Source: Vombatus ursinus (Eukaryota > Chordata > Mammalia > Diprotodontia > Vombatidae). From it: DNA of 64,000 nt. The stretch covers positions 45,927,241-45,991,240 of the forward strand of contig NW_020954599.1 of assembly GCF_900497805.2 (NCBI RefSeq). Reading direction: 5' to 3'. Below, one piece after another: positions 31,035 through 41,400 of this stretch. The position numbers were made by a program, and so were the translations under genes. How positions within the stretch are numbered: the stretch's first letter is position 1; each line of letters begins with the position of its first letter. Below the pieces are notes generated by a model. It had not been told where the DNA came from and did no database searches. It saw only the letters and a program-made list of their open reading frames with translations.

Positions 31035-31594
31035 TTTCAACCAGTTTCATTGCCCTCAGGCAATTCAATGCTATGGGAACCAGGCAAGGTCAGTTCACAG
31101 TCAGCTGCATTCAACAGCATCTATATGTATGTGCATATATTCATACATATACACATACATGTAAACTTCCTAGGGAAATGTTTGTGACTTTGTTCATGCT
31201 GTCTATCTGCTAGGAGATTGTCTTATTATATAGGTAGTGGTTGAGAGAGATCTTTGTATTGGACTAAGTAATTCGATTCTAATCCTACCTTTAACAAAAG
31301 CCCTGACCATCTGACTTCAGGTAAGTCTGTTAACATTTATACTCCTTACTTTGTAAACCAGCTGATTACAGCAACTAATACCCTATGTACAGAAGGTATA
31401 ACAATGGGTACATCAGTAAGTTCCATTCAGAATTTTAAAGAAAAATTATTTATCAAAAGATACAAAGTAATACCTTGCACTTTGCCAGTGATCAATAAAT
31501 ACTAAATTAATGAATTGTTAGGGATAAAAAAATTTTCTTGAAAATTACCTGAATTTCTTTATGAACCTTTTTTCCAGAGTCACTTTTATTGACT
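31035..31594 (+). repeat. Mostly unassigned, with a degenerate MIR
   Basis: Between about 31250 and 31520, ATCTGACTTCAGGTAAGTC and a late GATCAATAAATAC suggest a heavily decayed sense MIR. The rest shows nothing, apart from TATG/CATA-rich sequence at 31125-31160. Confidence 0.35.
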
Positions 31595-31715
31595 AGCTAC
31601 AACCTTGGTTTTCCCAACTCTAAAGTGGGATTGGTAGTACTTCATAAAGATGATGTGAAAATTTGTGTGTGAAACATCTTAAAGGCATTCTGCAAATTCT
31701 AGTTATTATTATTAA
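31595..31715 (+). repeat. MIR CORE-SINE 3' half
   Basis: CCCAACTCTAAAGTGGGATTGG, GATGATGTGAAAATTTG and TTCTAGTTATTATTATT. Confidence 0.6.
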
Positions 31716-32399
31716 ACACCAGGCATCTCCCTGTAGGATTTGTAAAAGGCTTAGATGAAGAATGAGATTTTAGATTAATGTTAAGAGGCTGGAATATTTT
31801 GTTAAAGGAGCATTATTTTCTTAGTGGAGTTATCCAAAGCTTGAGTAACTGATGATAATCTTTTTTGACACAATACCACACCTCCCTCTTTACAGGATTA
31901 ACTTAATTATAAGAGGTTTAAAATTCGATCCAAATTTACAATTTTTGACTTGCACATCCCAGAATCCATGCTGGTGTCTTCTAGGGGTTGTACTCTGATT
32001 ATAGTCACTCTCAAATGGCTGCTGGAGTCCTTGGAGGGCCCCTGAAAAACAGAGCTTCCTAGCTTGTAAATAAAATAAAGATGTAATCATGCTAAAACTG
32101 CCAGCACGTAAATGGCCACCAGTAGTAGAATGTGTGCTTTTATCAAAGAGGTTTTAGACATAGATGAAAAAATAAAGACTAAGCAGTTCCATTTGCAGTT
32201 TAAAAAAAAATCGAATTTTGTTTTTAATATCATCTGATACCAATATATACCCAGAATATTACAAGCTTCTTCAATGAGATCCATGATAAATAACCTCAAA
32301 AAATATCCTAACAATCCATTCAGGAGAAACAAAATGGGTGAAAAATATTTGTTAAAATGGGATGCAATGGAACAAAGATGAACTCCAGAATATGTAACT
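31716..32399. other. Stretch without recognised features
   Basis: Contains a 112-codon minus frame at 32087-32425 with no protein I can name. Probably non-coding. Confidence 0.4.
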
Positions 32400-32490
32400 T
32401 GCTTGAGGGGAGGAACTCTTTCCATTTTTGTCTTTGTAGTCCTAATACAGTGCCTTGTGTAGTAGACCCTTAATAAATGCTTCTTGAATT
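32400..32490 (+). repeat. L2 3' end
   Basis: GCTTGAGGGGAGGAACTC, GTCCTAATACAGTGCC and CCTTAATAAATGCTTCTTG. Confidence 0.7.
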
Positions 32491-32639
32491 AAGCATAGTT
32501 CTAGTATCTTCTTTGAGCCTGGGCCTCAAATTTCATTTGCAACCTAGAAAGTGAAATAGAGGAGATGCTGGTGAAAGCTGGCTAATTACCAAGTGCGTTT
32601 GGTCCCCCAGTCTGAGTGAGAAGCAGGTGAGTAGTTTAA

Positions 32640-33160
32640 TTAATTCATTTAATTAAAGATACAAGATAAAGATACACTTCCCTTCCTCTTCCCTATTCCA
32701 GGCATTGAATATGTCAAGAATAATGATATAGAGAGCAAAGAGGGTAGGACAAGAAGGAAGAGGAAAAAGACAATAGTCTAGTTTTTCTGGAATATAAAAT
32801 ACATAAAAGCAGTTGCTGAGATGATGCTTGAAAGATACGTTGGAGCCAGATTATGGTAGCTCTTTAATACTGGACAAAAGAGCTTTTCTTTGATTCTATG
32901 GTTGCTGGGCAGCTACTGAAAGTTTTTGAGCAGAGAAGACACATTATCAAAGTAGTGGATAAGTTACTGAGAGAGAAGAGTGAAGGATAGATCAAGAGAG
33001 GGAAGGACTGAAGGCAGAAAGACCAATTCGGAAGCTATTACAATAGACCAGTTTACTTGATGAAGTTCTGAACTAGGTTGGTAACTGCTGAAATGGAAAG
33101 AAGGGGACAGATTAGAGGTGTCTTTCAAAGCTGGAATCAAAGAATACATGGTTCTGTCAG
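32640..33160 (-). mobile_element. L2 LINE internal region
   Basis: Antisense L2 recognised by GCTGGGCAGCTACTGAAAG, GAAGGATAGATC and CGGAAGCTATTACAATAGACC, the same module as 15850-15920. Diverged. Confidence 0.55.
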
Positions 33161-33559
33161 TGGCATCACAATCCTAACAGCAAGAGGTCAGACCTTGGCC
33201 TGGGAGAAGAGTGATTGTTCTTGGCTAGATATAGAAGAGGCATGACAAGAGTGTTAGCAAAGACCCCGTGTGAATGCGGATGCTGTTGTTAGCTTTTTTG
33301 AAGCAGGGCCAGTTGGGCATTGTGGAACCTCACAAGGCTCCCCTCTCCTCGATCCTTCTTTTAGAAATATCAAGAAAGCATTTACAAATTTTCCTGGTCT
33401 ATAGCCTTTGGACTAATCTCAAAGGGAAATTTTATCAGTCTTTTTGTAACTATCAATCAATCTCTCAAGATCTTCCCAGAAAGGACTCTTCCCTTGAAGT
33501 AATTAGGATGATAACCAAAGATAATAGACCCTTTGACTGATCCACCTAAGAGTGGATAA
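33161..33559. other. Stretch without recognised features
   Basis: An 88-codon plus frame (33274-33540) shows no similarity I recognise. Confidence 0.35.
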
Positions 33560-34260
33560 ATTTTTTTAAGTATTTATACAAGCATTTATTTGTTTATGTT
33601 TCTTTTTATGTTTAGGTCTTAAATTTTTTTAAAATTATTATTTAAACATTCTTTTTTTTTTTCTTGGTGAGGCAATTGGGGTTAAGTCACTTGCCCAGGG
33701 TCGAGTGTCTGAGGCTGGATTTGAAGTCAGGTCCTCCAGATAGGTTCTATCTGTCTATCCACGATGCTATCTAACTGCCTCTAAACATTCTTTTAAAAAA
33801 TTTTTGTGTTGTAAATTCTCCCCTCTCTCCAACCCCTCCCCCACCCATTGAGAAGGCAATATATCAATTACACATGTGAAATTGTGCAAAATATATTTTC
33901 ATGTTAGCCATGTTGCAAAAAGAAAATACAAGAAAAATAAAGAAAGTGAAAAAAAATTATACTGAATTCTCTATACAAGCATTTATTAACTCTCCCTCTT
34001 ATTTCCCACTCCCCTCATTGAACACAGAAAAAAAACTCTCATAACAACTATGCATAGTCCAGCAAAATAAATTCCCACACTGGCCAGACCAAGTCCAAAA
34101 CAATATGTCTGTCTCATTCCACCTTTGAAGTTTATCACTTCTCCGGCAGGAGGTGAGTGGTGTGTTTCAGCTTCATTCCTATGGACTTTTGGTTTGTCAT
34201 TGTACTGATCACAGTTCTTAAGTCTTTAAAAGATGTTTTTCTTTATAATGTTGTTAGCAG
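33560..34260 (-). mobile_element. L1 3'-UTR fragments, interrupted by an A-tailed SINE
   Basis: The C-rich block CCCCTCCCCCACCCATTG followed by GAGAAGGCAATATATC and a CATGTTGCAAAAAGAAA series resembles the antisense 3' UTR of marsupial L1. A second, similar module begins near 33975 (CTCATAACAACTATGCATAG). The SINE at 33656-33781 sits in the first module. Confidence 0.5.
33656..33781 (-). repeat. A-tailed SINE with 13-bp target duplication
   Basis: T-run, GGGGTTAAGTCACTTGCCC and GGATTTGAAGTCAGGTCC. Flanked by TAAACATTCTTTT at 33643-33655 and 33782-33794. A little shorter than its sisters. Confidence 0.9.
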
Positions 34261-34783
34261 CCGCTCTTTCTTCATTCCTTGAAGGAATTAGGACAATGAT
34301 CCACTGAAAAGAAGGGACAAGTCTCTTTGATTACTTCAGTTAATGGAAGTTAAGACAGTATTGACCAATTGGAAAGGAGAATGAAGGGAATGAATAAAGG
34401 GGGATTGGATAGTTTTAGGACTATAATTCTCTAAAGGTGTGACAAAACTTAAGTGATTTCAGAGAAATGATTATTAAATAACTAATTGTTAATATTGGGG
34501 AGACACAAGATTTTTTCCTTTCTGAAACCTTATTAGATTTCTGAAACCTTATTAGGCCAAGCCAGCATCTGAAGGACATTGCTGATTAACTTTCTCTTCA
34601 AATTTGTTCAGATTCGATTAATTTTCTCTTCAAACTTGTTCAGACTCCACCCAGGTGGGGAAGTTCATTGTATTCTACTCAGGTTTAGGTGGGGATAAAT
34701 TCTTTGATTAAATTGCCCAGGCTTGGAGTGATCAAAGTCATGTCCCCCAGTTCCTCATTAGAATAGATTCGCCTTTCGTTATA

Positions 34784-34785
<2 letters not shown>

Positions 34786-34839
<54 letters not shown>

Positions 34840-34852
34840 TCCCCCTCTCCCC
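34786..34852. repeat. CT microsatellite
   Basis: Long CT run with one GT break, then C-rich. Confidence 0.95.
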
Positions 34853-34981
34853 CCCCCATTACTTGTTAACCAATCAGAGTTGCTTTCCACCCTCAGGAAC
34901 ACCCATTCTTCCAAGGGCATATAAGCATTGAGTAGGTTCCATGAGGGGGTCTTCAGCATTCAAAAGTGCCACTAAGCACTT

Positions 34982-35011
34982 TTATTAATAATATGCTAGC
35001 ATTATTAATAA
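34982..35011. repeat. Near-perfect inverted repeat
   Basis: TTATTAATAA occurs on both sides of ATGCTAGCAT-type sequence. The whole 30 bp is close to self-complementary. It lies in the R-like part of the putative LTR. Confidence 0.8.
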
Positions 35012-35159
35012 AATGATTAATTACCCAGAAATTATTCCTCTTGAACATTTTATATGTCACAGACTGTTGTTCCTTCAATGAAGACAACTGTTTAATGAAC
35101 TGTTACTTAAACTCTGGGCCCTTGTTCAATCTTGACTGTGAAATAATTCTTGTTTAACC

Positions 35160-35297
35160 ATAATAGCACCTACCTCCCAGGGTTGTAAAGATCAAATGAG
35201 ATAACATGTGTAAATTGCTTAGCATTCCTCAAAGTGCTTGCTAATAAATGCTTGCTAGCTGCTATTATTATTATTATTGTTATTGTTATTATCATAA
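35160..35297 (+). repeat. THER1/MIR 3' end
   Basis: AGCACCTACCTCCCAGGG, AGATCAAATGAGATAAC and GCTAGCTGCTATTATTATT. Confidence 0.75.
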
Positions 35298-35394
35298 ATT
35301 GGGACTTCACAATGATTTGTGTAAAGAGATGTCCAAGTACGTGAGAGGACTTTGTCAGTTTTAACATTTCTTTCTCAAGAAGAGCAGTGTTTGG

Positions 35395-35549
35395 GGGGCA
35401 GCTAGGTGGCACAGTGGATAGAGCACCGGCCTTCAAGTCAGGAGGATCTGAGTTCAAATGCGGCCTCAGACACATAACACTCACTAGCTGTGTAACTCTG
35501 GACAAGTCACTTAGCCCCAATTGCCTCACCAAAAAAAAACAAAAACAAA
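35395..35549 (+). repeat. A-tailed SINE with 14-bp target duplication
   Basis: Sense copy: GGCAGCTAGGTGGCACAG, GACAAGTCACTTAGCCCC and an A-rich tail. AGAGCAGTGTTTGG is repeated at 35381-35394 and 35550-35563. Confidence 0.93.
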
Positions 35550-35569
35550 AGAGCAGTGTTTGGATTTAG

Positions 35570-35650
35570 AATAATGATAAATTATGATAATAATGATAAT
35601 TATTTATGATAATTAGAATCATGATAAATAATGATAAATTAATAAAAATT
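35570..35650. repeat. ATGATAA-rich imperfect tandem region
   Basis: Irregular repeats of ATAATGATAAATTATG-type units. Confidence 0.75.
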
Positions 35651-36598
35651 TGTTTCTGGCAGATTTGTGCCCAGTGCATGGTATTATTCTTCTTTGACAG
35701 CATATAGAGAACAACCTGCCTGTCTGAACCTTTCCTACTTTCCCTAGGGCTGGTTCTTGAGCCCCTCACACAGAACAGAGAAACATGGAATGTTTTTTTA
35801 GGGCCTGGAGGTGAGAAGTCTCAAGATAGTCACATTATCAGTATGCATTGGATTAAATGATCTCTAAGGTCACTTCTAATTCTGAAATTCTGTAATAGGG
35901 CTTGGCAATTGATTAGATATGGGGGCTTAGGGAAAAGGGAAGAATAAAAATTGATAAAAAATTTAAGCCTAGCTGATTGGAAGATTGGTGATGCCATCAA
36001 CAGATATACAGAAGCAACCGACTGAAGTTTAGACATATATCTGCTATTGTTAGGATAATAGGAAAAACGGGGCAGGGGAGAGAAAAAGGGTTCTGATAGC
36101 TAGCACATTTGTGCTAGCCTTGTTCATTATAGGCACTCCCACTGGCAAGTGATGCTAGATAGAGTATTTAAGGACATAAAAAAAAGATGATTTTGCTGGT
36201 GGATGGGAGACTGGTATAACTGGAACCCTGTTGCCCTTAGGTTGATTTGGATTAGCAATGAAAGCTGAAATAACCCAAGAAAGCCTTCAGCCAAGTGGGA
36301 AAATGTGTGGCAACCACTGTCAGGGTTTCACAGCACCTTCTTTCTCTCTGGTGTTGTTAGGATTCCGCTCATGGACTGACCTGCTTTGTGGGGCTGGAGG
36401 TGGTATATCTAAGTATCCTCTGAAGCTCCACCATGCCTCTGCTGATTGGTGGCTACATCTGTTATGTGCCTTGAGAGGAGAGGGGTTATCACAGCTAAAG
36501 GTGGGATGGAGTGTACTGGTCTGTGATAAGAGTAATTCAGTGAGGGCTGCATATGTGGCAAAGTGATAAAGTGATTCTGCCTGGTTCTTCAAGGTTAT
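35651..36598. other. Mostly unassigned, with a CORE-SINE end
   Basis: 35835-35900 (GATTAAATGATCTCTAAGG, TCTGAAATTCTG) is a CORE-SINE 3' end. The rest, including a 102-codon plus frame at 36258-36566, shows no similarity I recognise. Confidence 0.4.
36099..36118. repeat. 20-bp palindrome
   Basis: GCTAGCACA and TGTGCTAGC flank TT: perfect 9-bp arms with a 2-bp loop. Confidence 0.9.
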
Positions 36599-36599
36599 A

Positions 36600-36850
36600 T
36601 TTGAGAAATCCCAAAGAAGTATCACAGAAACAAAGAATTTGAGACCTCAGACGTCAAGTTATACACAAACATAATTTCCCCTGGGGTTCATCCATCCTCT
36701 CTCTCCTTAGAGATCACCAAGGAGAGGAGACCCACCACCTCTGGAAGCAGCCAATTCCACTTCAGGACAGATCTAATTGCTCAGAAGTTTTGTTTGGCCT
36801 CATCATGACCTTCACCTATTTCTCGCAGTTCTGCCTTCCGTGGCCAAACA
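36600..36850 (-). mobile_element. L3/CR1 LINE 3' region
   Basis: Antisense CR1/L3 signature: CCTCTGGAAGCAGCCAATTC, CACTTCAGGACAGATC and TTCTGCCTTCCGTGGCC. Confidence 0.6.
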
Positions 36851-36869
36851 AACCTAGTCTTCTGCTTTA

Positions 36870-37480
36870 AGTAAAATAAGTAAATATTATGCTAAGTTCT
36901 CAGGGTACAAGGATGAAAACAAACCTGTCCTCATGGAGTTTGCAGTGGGGAGGTAGAACGAGGATGAGACCTATACTCAAATAACTATAATGTATGTTAA
37001 CAAAGGGCAGCTAAGCAGAGTAGTGGATAGACCACTGGGCTTGGAGTTCAAATCTGCCATTAGGCACTTACTAGTGTTACCCTGGGGAAGTCACTTAACC
37101 CTGTTTGCTTCAGTCCTCATCTGTAAAATGAGCTGGAGAAGGGAATGGCAAACCACTGTAGTATCTTTGCCAAGAAAAATCCAAATGGAGTCACGAAGAG
37201 TGGGACATGGATGAAATAACAACAAAATGTTAACAAATGATTAAGTATATAAGAGTTGTCAAATAAAGTGGCCTTAGAGATTCAGGGGAGAAAGGATTGG
37301 GGGTGAAAGAGAAAAAGTAGTAGGGAAGGTGTCAGGGAGGAGGGGGCACCTATGAAATTCTGAACAGGAGCTTTGAAGCTAGGATGGATTGCAGCAAATA
37401 GAGGGGGAAGTCCTTTCTAGTAATGGGGAATGATATATGCAAATGGCCAGAGGCAGGAGGGAACAGAATGAGATGGAGAA
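36870..37480 (-). mobile_element. L2 LINE 3' region split by an RTE-tailed SINE
   Basis: Before the SINE: CAAACCTGTCCTCATGGAG. After it: GGAGCTTTGAAGCTAGG, and GCAAATGGCCAGAGGCAGG. The SINE at 37005-37226 splits it. Confidence 0.6.
37005..37226 (+). repeat. RTE-tailed SINE with 11-bp target duplication
   Basis: Sense copy with GGCAAACCACTGTAGTATC and GGAGTCACGAAGAGTGGG and an AACAACAAA tail. ATGTTAACAAA is repeated at 36994-37004 and 37227-37237. Confidence 0.9.
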
Positions 37481-37519
37481 ACAGCCCATAGTTTGCTGCT
37501 CACTGCATTTCTTGCTCAC

Positions 37520-37705
37520 TTTCCATTCTTCCCCACTCTACACCAGTGATCCTCTGCCTCCCACCTTTCTAACTTCCCTTCCTGGTTTGTCTTTCCCTAT
37601 TAGCATGTAAGGTCTTTGAGAGCAGGATCTGTCTTAGTTTCTTATTTTTGTATCTTCAGAGCTTAACATTGCACCTGGCATATAGTAACCTTCAGTAAAT
37701 GCATA
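37520..37705 (+). repeat. L2 3' end
   Basis: TTAGCATGTAAGGTCTTTGAG, GCAGGATCTGTCTTAG, GAGCTTAACATTGCACC and CAGTAAATGC. Confidence 0.75.
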
Positions 37706-37872
37706 TATACACACATATATATATATCATGCATATAATATATGACATATATAATTATATGATATATACATTGTTATAGAATATGTTATATGATAACATAA
37801 TTTGATATATTATAGATGTGTATATATATATTATTTTTGTGTGCATGTGTATATATATATACACACGCATGC

Positions 37873-37926
<54 letters not shown>

Positions 37927-37960
37927 TTCTCCCTCTCTGTCTCTGTCTCTCTCTCTCATC
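37706..37960. repeat. Compound TA / TG / CT microsatellite
   Basis: TA-rich sequence from 37706, TG units at about 37879-37925, then CT units to about 37957. The repetitive open frames across it are artefacts. Confidence 0.95.
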
Positions 37961-38104
37961 ATCACCTTCACCTATAACGGAAGCTCTTGGATGCCAGGAT
38001 TTAAAGAGAGAAATTCTGTTTGGGAGGAGTTCAATTTGAAGAACCAGGAGGACAGCCAAGTAGAAAGATCTAGCAGGAAGCTGGAAGAATAAGGCTGTAG
38101 AACT

Positions 38105-38332
38105 GGGGTTTTTAAACTTTATTATGTCATGGACCCATTTGGCAGTCTGATGAAAGCCTATGGAACCCTCTTCAGAACTATGTTTTTAAATTTCTAAAAT
38201 ACAATACATAGCATTACAAAGGAAACCACTTATATTGAAACTTGCCTATCAAAACATTTTTTCCCATCCAAGTTCATGGACTCCCAGAAATATATCCAGA
38301 GGGTCTGTGCACCCCAGGTTAAGAACTACTGA
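38105..38332 (-). mobile_element. hAT-like DNA transposon (GTTCTTAACC family)
   Basis: TTATGTCATGGACCCATTTGG at one end and CCAGGTTAAGAACTACTG at the other. The interior is shortened relative to 19690-20156. Antisense to the copy at 2800. Confidence 0.7.
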
Positions 38333-38739
38333 CATAGCAGTAATAATGGATGCTCTAGAAATGGGGGAGAAACCCAGGGGGACAATGTAGAGAAAGGAGA
38401 AATGAATCCTGCCAAGGCCAGCCTGAAAATTTTTTTATGTTTTTGGATAAGAGTAGAAAAGTGAGGTATAGGGTTATGAATCAGAAAAAGTAGTTAGTAA
38501 AGGAAGTTTGGGTACCTTCCATTGCTGAAAATGCCTTGAGTGTCATTTTGTCTTGAAACCCAGAGGTAGACTGAAGGTTCTTTCCAGCTCAGTTATTCAT
38601 GACTCATTCTCTTACCTTTCATCTCATCATCTCTAGATATAAACAATTTAAAGAAGGGGCTAGGAGCAAGACATGGGGAAGACATTAAAATAACTAATTA
38701 AAATGGTACTTAAAGTTTACCATAGTACCTTATGTACCT
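38333..38739. other. Stretch without recognised features
   Basis: Nothing assignable. Confidence 0.4.
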
Positions 38740-38965
38740 TATATAAAATGATAGGTAACATTTTTTTGTATCTCATTTATTCATCACAAATATTATGTGG
38801 GGTAGATGCCATGGGTTTTGTTATCCCCATTTTAGAAAGGAGGAAACTGAATTTTAGAGTGGTTAAATAACTTGCCCAAGATCACAGAACTAGTAAATGT
38901 TAGAGATGAGATTCAAATCTAGGTCTCTCTTGACTCCAAAATCCAGCACTAGCTAATCTTCCGAA
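38740..38965 (-). repeat. MIR CORE-SINE
   Basis: Antisense: ATCCCCATTTTAGAAAGGAGG, AACTTGCCCAAGATCACAG and GATTCAAATCTAGGTC. Confidence 0.75.
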
Positions 38966-39368
38966 GGACTGTCTTCAAATGTGACATCCACACTACGGCA
39001 AATGTACTTTGGCCAGGGCTTGGTTCTGCTGGCCTAGGCCCTTTCCTTACTCTGGATACTGTACTCTATTATCGTGGAATAGGTTTACATTCAGTTTCCA
39101 GGATGCTCCTTTATATGTCTGAGTCTCAATGAGCTTTAAGGCCACTAAAACCAGTGTCTAGTTATGTTGGCACCTGTACCTGACCTGTATAGTTGACATT
39201 TGAAGTCCAATTTTAGAACTTTATATTTATCCCTGTTGCATTTCATCCCATTATTTGTGCCCGTTGTTCTAGCCTGGAGACTACACTGCTTTTCACATAG
39301 TGAGAACTGGGGGAAAAAAATAGTACAAACTAGTCAGCTCCCAAGTGCCGTATTTCGAAAGAAATGGT
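38966..39368. other. Unassigned, possibly ancient repeat
   Basis: 39215-39290 (TATTTATCCCTGTTGCATTTC and TTCTAGCCTGGAG) resembles a deep, old mammalian repeat whose name I cannot give. Confidence 0.3.
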
Positions 39369-39383
39369 AAAAAAAAAAAAAAA

Positions 39384-39393
39384 NNNNNNNNNN
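39384..39393. other. Assembly gap (10 N)
   Basis: Ten N bases lie directly between an A run of 15 (39369-39383) and a T run of 11 (39394-39404). True length of the missing sequence is unknown. Confidence 0.99.
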
Positions 39394-39424
39394 TTTTTTT
39401 TTTTAAGCTCTTTTTAATTGTAGT

Positions 39425-39605
39425 AAAAGCTTCGAATCCTAGCTAAGACACTTTGTGACCATGAGCAAGCTGCCCAAACTCTTTGACCCTCAGTTTCCTC
39501 ATCCAAAAAATGGGGATAATAATAAGAATACTGCCTATTTCACAGTGTTATTGTGAAGAAAGCATTTGCAATAAAAAAAAGCATTATAAAAATGTGAGCT
39601 ATTTT
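39425..39605 (+). repeat. MIR/THER1 CORE-SINE
   Basis: GCTTCGAATCCTAGC, CCTCAGTTTCCTCATCC, AATGGGGATAATAATAAG and TTCACAGTGTTATTGTGAAG. Confidence 0.75.
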
Positions 39606-40159
39606 TAGTCTGGAACTTGAACTTACTCTTATAGACTCCCAATCCATTGTACTCTGCAATTCTGAACATCATCTCCTTTGATCATATGTCATAGGAGTTG
39701 CTATAACATACCCTTATGCTTGACCTATCACATCAAAAATGCAACTTATGGGTTTAGAACTGAGCATCTATTGAATGGCAGAAACTTAAAGTTGGAGGCC
39801 TTATTAGGCCAGAAAGGAAGAAGCAGGCAGTCAGCAGAGATTGACTGGGCACTAAGGATGCTTAGAGCAATCATAGGAACAAAGGAAGGCTGAGCCATGG
39901 TCTCATTATTAGAAATGCCCATTTTGAATCTCCTAAAATATAATCTTTGGGAAAGAGAAGCCAGCCAGCCCATCTTTCATAGTAACATTCACACAATGTG
40001 GTAAGATTTGCAAGGTCCCGGTATTCTTGCCACTGTACCACTTAGCTATCCCGTTCTTATCTTATTATATTTTTGTTTATTTTTGTTAAACATTTCCCAA
40101 TTACATTTTAATCTACCTCCTTCCTCAACCCCAAATTTTGACAACTCTGGTTTATCAGA
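39606..40159. other. Mostly unassigned
   Basis: 40055-40150 (TTTCCCAATTACATTTTAATC, TTTTGACAACTCTGG) may be one end of a hAT element. The rest shows nothing. Confidence 0.35.
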
Positions 40160-40382
40160 TAACTGATAGATTTGGAGACAAGAAGATCTGAGTATGAATC
40201 CTGCCTTAGACATTTACTAGCTGTGTGACCTCTGCCTCCATTCATCTATAAAATGGGGATAATAATGGCACCTAATTCACAAGATTGTTGTGAGGATCAA
40301 ATAAGTAACAGGTAAACCACTGCAAACTTTCAAGTACTATATAAGTGCTAGCTATTATTATTATTATGATTAGCTATTATTT
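40160..40382 (+). repeat. THER1 CORE-SINE
   Basis: AGACAAGAAGATCTGAGTATG, CTAGCTGTGTGACC, AAATGGGGATAATAATGGC, GTTGTGAGGATCAAATAAG and GCTAGCTATTATTATTATTA. Confidence 0.8.
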
Positions 40383-40490
40383 GCAAAGCTCTTTGCTAGT
40401 CCCTGGAGACATAAGTGTAGATAAGACATTATCTATCCTCAGGGCCCTAAGTTTAATAGGAAGGTATGATGCAAACATAGCATATTTCAT
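40383..40490 (-). repeat. L2 3' end
   Basis: CTGGAGACATAAGTGTAG and TATCCTCAGGGCCCTAAG in antisense L2 order. Diverged. Confidence 0.5.
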
Positions 40491-40669
40491 TGCTTCAGTA
40501 GATTTGGGATCTCATAAATATGAGTATTCTCATCTAGAGTACAGATCACAAGCTATCCATACTTTCTCAGCCTGTGCAATTCTTTTGCATGCCTTCCTCA
40601 TGTGAATCCTTCATAAAGGATCCACCTAACCCATTGGTCCATCTTCATTTCCAATTATATATTACTTGA
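40491..40669. other. Unassigned
   Basis: No recognised repeat or gene. Confidence 0.4.
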
Positions 40670-41112
40670 ATAACAATGATGATAACTGATATTTATATTA
40701 TTTTAAGGTTTGCGAATTGCTCATACCTTAGGAGAGAAAGAAAACAAAGTGCCTACTATATGCCAGGCACTATACTAAGTGCTTTACAAATATTATTTCA
40801 TTTAATCTTTACAACAATTCTGGGAGGTAGGTTCTATTATTTTGTCCATTGTTTCTCCATTTTGCAGTTTAGAAAACTGAGGCAGGCAAAGGTAGTGACA
40901 AGTAACTTGACTAGGGTCATACAGTTAATAATAAGTGTCTGAGGCTGTATTTGAACTTAGGTCTTCCTTATTTGATCATCACAACAGCCCATTACGGGTA
41001 TCATTATCCTAATTTTGGAGATAAGAAAATAGGGTCAGAGATGCCTATAGTTATGTAGCCAGTAAGTGTCTCAGATGGGATTTGAAGCTAGATATCTCCT
41101 GACTCTAAATTC
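40670..41112 (-). repeat. Two antisense THER1/MIR CORE-SINEs in tandem
   Basis: First (40670-40970): GTGCTTTACAAATATTATTTC, GAAAACTGAGGCAGGC and GTCTGAGGCTGTATTTGAAC. Second (40971-41112): TCATCACAACAGCCC, GTAGCCAGTAAGTGTCTC and GGGATTTGAAGCTAG. The first includes an L2-like phrase, GTGCCTACTATATGCCAGGC. Confidence 0.7.
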
Positions 41113-41229
41113 AGTGCTTAGAGTCAGTACATTCTGCTTCCATATATGCAGCATTTTCTGACTCACTTCTAAAAGAGTATATTAACACCATGTAAATATA
41201 AGGCTTCTGAGTAGTATATAAACCTTCAG

Positions 41230-41400
41230 TTTCATTCATTTTGTAATGCTGAACATAATATTTTATACTTCTTGCATGTAATGTCTTGTTGCCCTCTTTT
41301 TTTGTTCTTGCAGCAACATGATTCAACCTATTTCTAACTACCATACTTCTCTTTACTACCTTTTGGGTGACACACAATTTTGGTTCTTCAGAGATTGTGA
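41230..41400 (-). repeat. Possible RTE-like LINE remnant, second copy
   Basis: The minus-strand translation contains VVKRSMVVRNRLNHVA, similar in layout to the piece at 27600-27860. Two copies support a dispersed repeat. Confidence 0.4.

Larger units (their letters stand above)
34487..35075 (+). mobile_element. Putative solo LTR fossil (ERV)
   Basis: Sense order of an LTR: a start like TGTTAATATTGGGG, a CCAAT box (ACCAATCAG, about 34869), a TATA-like CATATAAGC (about 34918), then AATAAA (about 35008) some 90 nt on, and a short U5-like end near ATGTCACA. No retroviral genes flank it, so it would be a solo LTR. A CT microsatellite lies in its U3-like part. Ends are approximate; old, family unknown. 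Confidence 0.45.

Noticed and set aside
30819-31213. Ser/Phe- and Lys/Glu-rich frames on both strands
   Set aside because: Pure products of the tetranucleotide tract.
31890-32425. Possible hidden gene in the minus-strand frames of 66 and 112 codons
   Set aside because: Adjacent frames are unrelated, no splice sites join them convincingly, and composition matches the surrounding AT-rich DNA.
36258-36625. Overlapping frames of about 100 codons on both strands
   Set aside because: No similarity to a known protein, no conserved start context and no codon pattern. Likely chance.
37754-38092. Cys/Val- and His/Thr-repeat frames
   Set aside because: Translation of TG/CT microsatellites.
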